Part shown: piece by piece, positions 10,012 to 19,900 of the stretch
How positions within the stretch are numbered: position 1 is the stretch's first letter
Layout of the letters: each line of letters opens with the position of its first letter
From: Rhineura floridana
Lineage: Eukaryota > Chordata > Lepidosauria > Squamata > Rhineuridae
Reading direction: 5' to 3'
Length of the DNA: 64,000 nucleotides
NCBI RefSeq assembly: GCF_030035675.1
Contig: NC_084482.1
Coordinates: forward strand, 222,562,943 to 222,626,942
Notes under the pieces: model-generated
Database searches by the model: none
What the model saw: only the letters and a program-made list of their open reading frames with translations
What the model was told of the DNA's origin: nothing
Position numbers and translations under genes: made by a program

Positions 10012-13000
10012 CTATGAACAAAAAGGGTAATATCTAACGTATATCCATGTTTACAACTTTTCTTTTACTGAAAGACATACCAAAGTGATTTATACTGTTA
10101 AAAAAATCCCATATCTAATAAAAATCAACAATGTTAGCAAAATCATTATGTAGGAACTAAGTGATCAGGACCTGGTATTAAGAGGATTATATGTTAGGGA
10201 AAACTTGGGGGGACATGTACAGTATGTGTGATACAAACACCCCACAGTTGGTGCTCACATAGTCTCAACAGGGAGAGTATTCCACATGGAAGGCACCACA
10301 GTGGAGTTTGCCCTATTTTGCACACCTTCATGCAACTGGAAGCAAGTGTTCCTAAGTTTTAAAATGGTGTGCTTTTCACCTTTTGACAATAGATATGTAG
10401 TTGTAATCACTACATGTTGTCTGGGTTAATTTCTAAATAAGAGGTACAGAGTCAATCTGGTCAGAGGCCCTCTTGGTTTTTAAGGGGGGAGACAACGGCA
10501 TTCTGCACATGTGTATTTATTCCCTAAGTAAGTGCAATACCGGTTGTATTGTGAAGTAAACAGCAAGGTTGTAAAACCGAAGATGTTACAAGCTGCCTCT
10601 GCTTATTGGGACAAAGCTGAATGAGTCATTTGTGCCTGAAACATGATCACATGTTGGAGGTCATGATGCAGCTTGCATGAAATTCGACCAGCACTTTTCT
10701 GCATTAGTGCTATTGGATTTCTCAGTTTGGATGATATTCTCCCACTCTATGTACACTTCCAAATGTCATGGAATGTGACTAAGCAAGAAAGCATACATGC
10801 TTAAAAAAGGAAAATGCACATGTGTAATGAAGTGTGGTGGATGTTGCATGTGAATGATAAGCACATACCATTGGGTAGTTCTAAATTTGGCTTTTAAAAA
10901 GCCCTGGACATCTCAGTGAATCTTTCCCCTCTTTCTCAAGAGCAATGGTTTCTGCTGGAGTCACCCACCTTCCAGAGTGGAGATGGTCCCTTCCGCGCAG
11001 GGAATGCAGTCATAGCAGCAAATTGGATTTCCTTCCCGAACCACCTTGTTGAATCCAGGGTGGCAGCTTTCCACACACCTGGAAGGAGGCAAGGTCTAAG
11101 CATAAAGACAAAGACAGTTAAGTGAAATATATTTTGGCTAATTTATCTATGGGGATCTCTAGTCATAGATTTGACTTAAGAACATAAGAACATCAGGCCA
11201 GTGGCACATCTAGTCCAGCATCCTGTTCTCACAGTGGCCAACCAGTTGCCGATGGGAAGCTTGTAATTAAGCTTAAACCGGAGAAACTGAAACAACTACA
11301 TTGTGAAATGAGGTCCAGGTGATGCTTGAATCAGAGCATGCTATCTGGTAATGCAGGACTGGGCCTCCTCTGTTGTGGCACCCCAAATGTAGAAATTCAT
11401 TTATCTGTCTTCCTCGTAACCTACCAAGATTTCTAATGAATATACTTCTACAGGACCTCGCTGCTATGCAGCAGAGCTGGGAAAACATGAGATCTGAAAG
11501 AACTTTGGCAGGCATTTGAAGGCCTCACCAGAGTATGGTGTACTTGTCAGAGTTTAAAGGATGGAAAATACAATGAAATGAAATACTTGATTTTCCCCCC
11601 ACCTGGTTGAGCCATTTGGGCCACACAATGGCGTCCTGATCAATGGTGAGCTGTGGGCTTGGGGATCCTTGCCTGTTGATATTGCCAAACTTCACCCAAA
11701 GGACGGAGTTATTGGGAAACACCACCCAGTTCACAACATCCAAGTTGGCTGCCAGTTCCCCATTCTCACCCAAATACATGCTGCTGGTGGAAAAATTGTA
11801 AAACTGGGGGCTTCTCAGGAAAGGGTGGAGCTAGAATAGGAGAGAAAAGAACAGCATTTAGAATATGGGAAACCACACTCTCTGTCCAGTTCTTCCCCCT
11901 ATAATGCTTGTATCTCTCTGACTTGGGGCTGGTTGCAGGCTCAAGTAGCTGTGTGTCTTTTTCAAATGTTTGCAAAGAGCCTTATTCTTTCCCAAATAAC
12001 CTCAGAGCTTGGCCTGGCCTTCCTCTCAGATGGAAAGCCAGGGCAGTCAATTCATGTAGGACATTTTTGGCATTTTTAAAGGTCAGCAAATTGTCAATTA
12101 CAGGTCATATGCAGTGCACCTGGAGGAGAAAGGTTCTACAGTGCAGCTCGGTAGGTGCCAATGTCAGACCATGATCAGGAGACACAAAGGCTTAGAGAGA
12201 GACTGCGCAATGCCATTTCCATTGACCAAAGGGCATACTTGAAAAGGCCACTGCAGGCAAAGCACAGGCATCATCCATAGATAGGGGCAGTGTCCTCCAG
12301 GGCCCAATGTAAGACAGCATAAAGTGTGAACAGCAAGCAGTCTCACAACTGGGTTTGCAAAATGTCACCTCCACACTACCTTTGACATTTTCTCAGATTC
12401 TAATGCTAAGCCAATGATTCTAGAATTGTACAACCAATTGTCATGTTCAGCAGAGATGTCTTTGATAGGAAAGGAAATACCTCCCATGGCTGTAGCCTTT
12501 GAACATTTAGCTTGTCCTCCCCCCTCCATTTAGTTCTAGATGAATAAGCGATGACTAAGGCCCATGCCATGGCTTGGACAGTGTTGTAAATCCTGTAGCT
12601 GTCTAGAGAAAGGATTCTTTCCAGATTGTCTTGAGTCAGCATCTCCAGATTGTCTCTCTCTCTGCATCTTGTCCGGCCTTTCACTGACAACACATGCTTG
12701 ATATATGAGCAATTAAAAGATTTCTCCCCAAACTGCTCAATAACAGAGAAGAAGGGCAGAAAATCGTCATAGGTTGTCCTTTTTTTTCTCTCGATAAAGA
12801 AGGAAAAAATACCATGGAAGTATTGGAAATATAAGGGATTGTACATTAAGTCCAAGGAGATGTCCCATATAGCTGTTGTGATCAAGACTTTCCCTTCAGT
12901 GGGGTTGATGTACCTGTCAAATATTAATTGTAGAATAAGTATTCCCATTGAGACAATATCAGTCTCTGTATAGTAAACAAATACATGGACATGTCTCCAC

Positions 13001-13650
13001 TTGAGGAATGGAAGAGGATTGAGCCATATTTGATTTGTATTCGGTCGTCGGAAGCTTTGTGAGAAGGCAACACAAATGCCACTCCTGCGGAGTACAGGTG
13101 GCATGGTCTTCATGAACCTCTCTCCATTGTCAGTGTCAAAAGCAAGGAGACCAACAAACGTCCATCTGAAGTGCAGGAGCAGCTTGACAATCCCTGGGTA
13201 CTGGGCTTCTTCTTTGGGGACCATCCGGTAGAAAAAAGGGAACTGGGTCTTATCACTCAGAACAGGAGAGACGGAAGCATAACTGACCTGGCAAGGAAAG
13301 GAAGCATCATGACTTGTTTTGTTTGAGAAGAAGACTCCATTTTTTTCCGTTCAAATCAAAACCCAGATGTTTTCCTTCTAAAAACAATTTTTCCCTACAC
13401 TTTCCCTAACCTATAAGAATAGTTTAATCTGTATGTATTCCCCAAATTCCTGTTTTGCATACTGTTTATACTACTTTTATTGATTATATGTTGTTTTGTT
13501 GTTATGATTTGTTACTGTTTGAATGTTGAACACCTATTAAGAGATGTTCAAAATATGAAGCAGATTATAAACGCTTTAAATAAATAAAGCACCCATTATT
13601 TATTGGCACAACAGAGACTCTCTTCTATTCCCCTTTCACACACACACACA

Positions 13651-13691
<41 letters not shown>

Positions 13692-13695
13692 GGGA

Positions 13696-13737
<42 letters not shown>

Positions 13738-13947
13738 GAGAGAGAGGGAGAGAGGGAGACAGAGGGAGAGAGAGAGGGAGAGAGGGAGGGAGAGAGAGAG
13801 GGAGAGAGAGAGGGAGAGAGAGGGAGGGAGGGAGAGAGAGAGAGGGAGAGAGGGAGGGAGGGAGAGAGAGAGGGAGGGAGGGAGAGAGAGAGAGAGAGAG
13901 GGAGAGAGGGAGAGAGGGAAAGAGGGAGAGAGGGAAAGAGGGAGAGA

Positions 13948-13993
<46 letters not shown>

Positions 13994-16900
13994 GAGAGGG
14001 AGAGAGAGAGGGCGGGCTCATCCAGACGACTGCAAAATGTGTGACACGTGCACTATGTGTGTTTATTATTTTTCGGTCATTCAAAACACGTTGCGCGCTG
14101 TTACGCATTTTCTCGATTTGCTGTTTGAAATCGGGAATCTCTCTGTGCCACAAAAAAGAGTTTTTTCCATTGAGAAACAGCGAACAAAAAGGCAAAGTGA
14201 GGACTATCAGATGGCAAACCAAATATGGAAACCATGGATTATCCTGCTCTGGATAAGCCCAGAGAGAGAATGGTCATATCCACACCATACATTTAAACTC
14301 ACAAAGGCCATGCTGGCTATTAGCCGTCATAGTTCATCTCTCCCTATTTATTCATTAAATAATAAGAAGAGGCTTAAGGCTGCAATCCTAAACACATTAT
14401 TCTCTATTACCCCAAGGTGAAATAAAAATGCTGCCAATATCCATTTGTTGGTTTGAGTTTTTTTTCATTTGCATGATTCTACTTACAATAACAAAACAAA
14501 TCATTGCACATTTAATATGTCCATAGCAATAATAATTTCATCAACATTCTTTGATTCCAAGACAAAAACAGTATCCAGTACTTCTGAAAGATCTTCATTT
14601 TATGAATTGTTCCCTCCCATAATTGGAAATGGTAATTTTATTGATTGTCCTGATGTCCCAGGTCTTCTTCATTTTGACGAGGATGATAAAACTTGATGCT
14701 ACAAAAAACCTGCCTGCAATAGCAGCACCAAGTTCACAATAAACATCAGTGTTGAAGCCTCTTTGTGTGAGAAAATAAAAATGTGCATCTATCCACCACA
14801 AGCAGAGAAACCTCTCTGAAATCAGTTGCAATGTTCTTTCAGAAATTGTTATCTGTCTCCAGTCTCACTCAACATACACCCCACTAACTTTTTGAATTCT
14901 CTGGAGAGATTGCAAAGTGGAATTAGGCTCAGCCAGCAAATCCAGTCCTACCTGAGGGATTTTATAGATGCCCAATAAGCTTGAAATCTGGATGGAGTTT
15001 TGAGAGTCAGACCCTTCAAGAATAGCCAGTAAATTATTCCGTCCTCCACAGCTGTAGTTTGGCACATTTGCCTCCCCAGGAGACAGCAGGTCTAACAAAG
15101 CATCATATGTCAACCTTTCTTTAAAAAAGTTGTCATGGATGCTGTAGCCCAGGGTGATGTTAGGTAAGAGCCTGGGGTTTTGGTTGATCTCCTGAATGGC
15201 AAAGAAGAAGGAGAGGGACTGCCAGTAATCTGTGCTTCTTTTCCTGCAAAAATGTACATATTGCATCAACATTCTGCATTCATTGAATACATGAGATCCA
15301 ACTTGCTGTTTTTGCCCTCCTTTTACAGACAATGTAAAGCTCTTGATTTAATTTCTAGAAGTTATGCTAATACTGATCCAAAGCCAAATCCACAAGCTCA
15401 ACAGCCCATCCTCCCTTAGTGACATGTATATGGGGGGGGGCAGAAATAAATAGCCATTACCCTTTTAAAAACATAACTGAGGCAGATGGAATTACACAAT
15501 GAATGGAATTAGGCATGGCCAACCCTTGAAAGGACAATAGCAGACAAAAGGAACATTTAATGCCATCTATATGAGTTATTTAGAAGATGGGGTGGCTGCG
15601 GGTACTTTAAAATGGAGCATTCAGATTCTAAATTAGGCAGGCAGTAAGTGAACATGTCATGTCTGTTGCGGGAATGAGAAAGAGAGGAGGGGTGGGTGAG
15701 TTCATTCATCATAGAGTCTTGTGCTCTTAACATGCTATGGATGTCATATGATATGAAATCTGTTGCTAACAAAACAGGATTTATCAAAGCTTTGCATCCA
15801 TGAATATCTCGGTTAAATAAAAGGAACACAATTACATGAGCCAGGTGTCTGAGAGTGCTGTAATTTTACATCATATCTATAAATATTAGCATTTACATTG
15901 TTCTTTAAGGTGAGAGTTCTGGGGGTGTACTAAAGTCCTGGTTCATTGGAAAGAGGTTACTCCTGGAGATTTCTGTCTCATGTACGGTTTATTTACACAT
16001 CTATGCAGGCTAAAGATTCCCATCACATCCACTTCTGCCATTCATTTTGAGGGGAAGGGGAGACCAGGTCCTCCATCACTCCCCAGAAAACCTACAATTC
16101 TCTGATACTTTGCTGAGACTCCAGAACTAAAGCTTGCAGCTTTCTCTCACAAACCCAGATGACTATATCTGTGTGGGGGGAGAGAGAGTAAGCCTTTGCT
16201 TCCCTTCCACAAGAGCCCCTCTATAAAGCGAGATCTTTTCAGCAGAAACAGCTTAGCTGTGCCACTCTGCCACAGCCATCATCAAGACAATATTTCTGTA
16301 TTTTTCACATTTTAATGGCTTCACATTTTTACTCTGTAGTGTCGAAGGATTGAGGGAGCTGGTTAGAATGGTTTCTGGTGATGGTTTGAATGGTTTCTTT
16401 GGGTCCCCTCCAAGCCCGTAATTTTATATCTTAAGATGGGAGTCTGTGGTGGAAGGAACTGTGGAAGTGGACAAGTCAGTCTCTACCCAGATCTGTGAAG
16501 TTTCCTTTTCACATGTCTAAATAGTTGCTCAAGTACAGATGTGTTGACATGGGGAGAACTGGCTGTCCAGGCAGGACTACTACTTTCCCCAACTGACCTC
16601 TTTCAAACTCCTAGCAACAGTTTCCTCGCTTCCTATTTCCAGCATTCAATATTCCTCACATTTTATTTTATTTATTTATTATTAAATAAAATGTATAAAA
16701 TGCATGAAATAAAAAATAAAAATAAAATAATGTAAGATTTATTTACTATTAACCCCCACCTCTGAATATCTCTTACCACAAAAAACATATGAACAGAGTA
16801 TCCAAAATGCAACATGAGATAGTGCTGGGAGATGAGACCCCCAGGTCAGAAGGCACTCACCGGGCTACTGGGGAAGGACAAAGGACATGTATGAGTAGCA

Positions 16901-19900
16901 CTATGACTAATGACGCAGCTGGGTCAAAGCCGAAAGGAAACTCAGAGGCTGATTGCACACACATGCAAAAGGAGAGTCTGGAGTTGTACAGCGTACGCAA
17001 TAGAAACATGGAATGTGAGCAGCATGAACCAGGGAAAGTTATAAATTGTCAAGCAAGAAATGGAATGCATCAATATTTCAATACTTGGCATGAGTGAATT
17101 AAAATGGATGGGAATGTGACATTTTCAATCAGGCAACTACAAAATATTTAGTGCAGGAAATGAGAAATTAAGAAGAAACGGGGTTGCTTTAATAGTGAGA
17201 AACGCAAAAGCTATTAGAAGCTATAATGCAAGGTCTGAGCGAGGGATATCAATGAGATTAAATGGAAAACCTATTAACATAACCATCATCCAAGTCCAAT
17301 GGCAAACGCAGAAGAAGAAGAATCGGAAAGATTTTACACAGAAGTACAAGAAGAAATGGATCACACACCAAAACAAGATGTGCTGATAATCATGGGGGTC
17401 TAGAATGCGAAAGTAGGGAACAGAGAAGAATTAGGAATTTGGGGAAAACGGGGCCTAGGAGACAGAAATGAAGCAGGAGAAAGACTTTTTGAATTCTGTG
17501 AAGTCAATAATTTGTTTCTTGCAAACACATTTTTAACAACCGAAAAGATGACTGTACATGTAAATAACAGCCCAGAAGAATATAAAGATCAAATAAATAA
17601 CAGATTAGTTGACAGAGAACCAGAAGAACTATGGATTGTAGTCAGAGACATTATCAGGGAAGAATGCCAAAAGACAATACATCTAGTTAAAAAGAGAGAA
17701 AGACCCCAGTGGATGACTGAAGAAACTCTTCAAATGGTTAAAGAGAGAAGGAAAGCAAAAGCAAGAGAGAGAGACACTGTCAGAACCCTAAATGCAACAA
17801 TACAGCAACTAGTATGTAGAGACAAAGATATTACAATAGTTACTGTATAGAAATAGAAGAGGACAACAAAAAGGGTAGAACAAGAGCCCTGTTCCAAAAG
17901 ATTAGAAAAATGAAAGGGAAATTTAAACCAAGAGTAGGGATGTTGAATAATCAACATGGGAGCACACTGACTGACCGAGATAAAATAAAAGGAAGATGAA
18001 AGCAATACACTGAAGAACTCTATGAAAGAGATGCCAGGATGACAGATTCATTCATGGAGGAACCATATGATGAACAACCAGAAATGCACTGGCTACCAAT
18101 ATGTTTCCGAGCCAGATTCAAAGTGTTGGTTCTTACCTATAAAGCCCTTAACGGCATCGGACCGCAATACCTGGCGGAACGCCTCTCCCGCTATGTACCT
18201 ACCCGGTCCCTGCGCTCGATGTCGAAGGCCCTTCTCCGTGTCCCAACACATAGGGAGGCATGGAGAATGATAACTAGAGCTAGGGCCTTCTCAGTGGTGG
18301 CCCCCGAACTATGGAACGCCCTCCCTGATGAGATACGCCTGGCGCCTTCTTTGTTATCTTTTCGGTGCCAGGTAAAGACCTACCTCTTCGCCCAGGCATT
18401 TTAAAAATTTTAAAATTTGAATTTAAAATCGAAAAATTTTAATTATGTTTTATTGTGTATTGTATTTACATCCACTTGTATTTTAACCTGTTTTATTATG
18501 CTGTACACCGCCCTGGGAGCTTATTGCTATAGGGCGGTCTAAAAATGTAATAAAATAAATAAAAATAAATAATAAATAAATTTTAGAATGTGAGGTGAAA
18601 GCTGATCTTAAAATACTTGAAAGAAACAAATCACCAGGAGTAGGTGGCATACCAACAAAGTTGCTACAAGCTACTGAGACTGAATTTGTCCAAATTCTGA
18701 CAAATTCTGTCAACAAATATGGAAAACAATGGCTCACAGACTAGAAGTGGTCAATATATATCCCAATTTCAAAGAGAGGGGGTCCCAGGGAATGCAGTAA
18801 TTATTGAATTATTGCCCTAATATCCCACGGAAGTAAAGTAATGCACAAGATTCTACAACAAAGGCTCTTACCATATATGGAGAAAGAAATGCCAGATGTC
18901 CAAGCTGGATTTAGAAAGGGAAGAGGCATCAGAGATCGTATTGCAAATATACATTGGATAATGGAACAGAAAAAGGAATTTCAGAAGGAAACCACCCTGT
19001 GCTTTATAGATTACAGTGAAGCCTTTGACTGTGTAGATCATGAAAAACTATGGAATGCTTTAAAAGAAATGGGGGTGCTGCAACATCTGATTGTTCTGAT
19101 GCGCAACCTATACTCTGGACAAGAGGCTACTGTAAGGACAGAATATGGAGAAACAGATTGGTTCCAAATTGGAAAGGGTGTGAGACAGGGGTGTATTTTA
19201 TCACCCTATTTGTTTAATCTATACACAGAACATATCATACGGAAAGTGGGATTGGACTAAGATGGAAGTGTGAAAATTGGAGGGAGAAATATCAATCACT
19301 TAAGATATGCAGATGATACCATACTACTAGCAGAAACCAGTAATGATTTGAAACAAATGCTGATGAAAGTTAAAGAGGAAAGCACAAAAGCAAGACTACA
19401 GCTGAATGTCAAAAAGACTAAAATAATGACAACAGAAGATTTATGTAACTTTAAAATTGACAATGAGGACATTGAACTTGTCAAGGATTACAAATGCCTC
19501 GGCACAGTCATTAACCAAAATGGAGACAATACTCAAGAAATCAGAAGGCAGCTAGGACTGGGGAGGGCAGCTGTGAAAGAACTAGAAAAGGTCCCCAAAT
19601 GCAAAGTTGTATCGCTGAACACTAAAGTCAGGATCATTCACATCATGGTATTCCTGATCTCTATGTATGGATGCGAAAGTTGGACAGTGAAAAAAGCAGA
19701 TAAGAGAAAAATCAACTCCTTTGAAATGTGGTATTGGAGGAGAGCTTTGCACATGCCATGGATTGAGAAAAAGACAAATAATTGGGTCATGACACAAATT
19801 AACCCAGAACTATCATTAGAAGCTAAAATTATGAAGCTGAGGTTATCATACTTTGGACCCATCATGAGAAGACATGATTCACTAGAAAAGACCATAATGC

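Larger units (their letters stand above)
10012..12480 (-). other. V2R-1 introns 3 to 5
   Basis: Introns of 957, 507 and 650 bp lie between the exons. Stretches near 10620-10800 and 11880-12400 align with the corresponding introns of V2R-2 and V2R-3, so they descend from the common ancestral gene. A short CR1-group LINE 3' end lies at 11176-11260 in intron 4. No other gene was seen. Confidence 0.6.

Noticed and set aside
13596-14256. Long open frames (about 210 residues) on both strands of Arg/Glu/Gly or Ser/Leu/Pro repeats
   Set aside because: They are read straight through the (GA)n tract; the composition alone removes stop codons.
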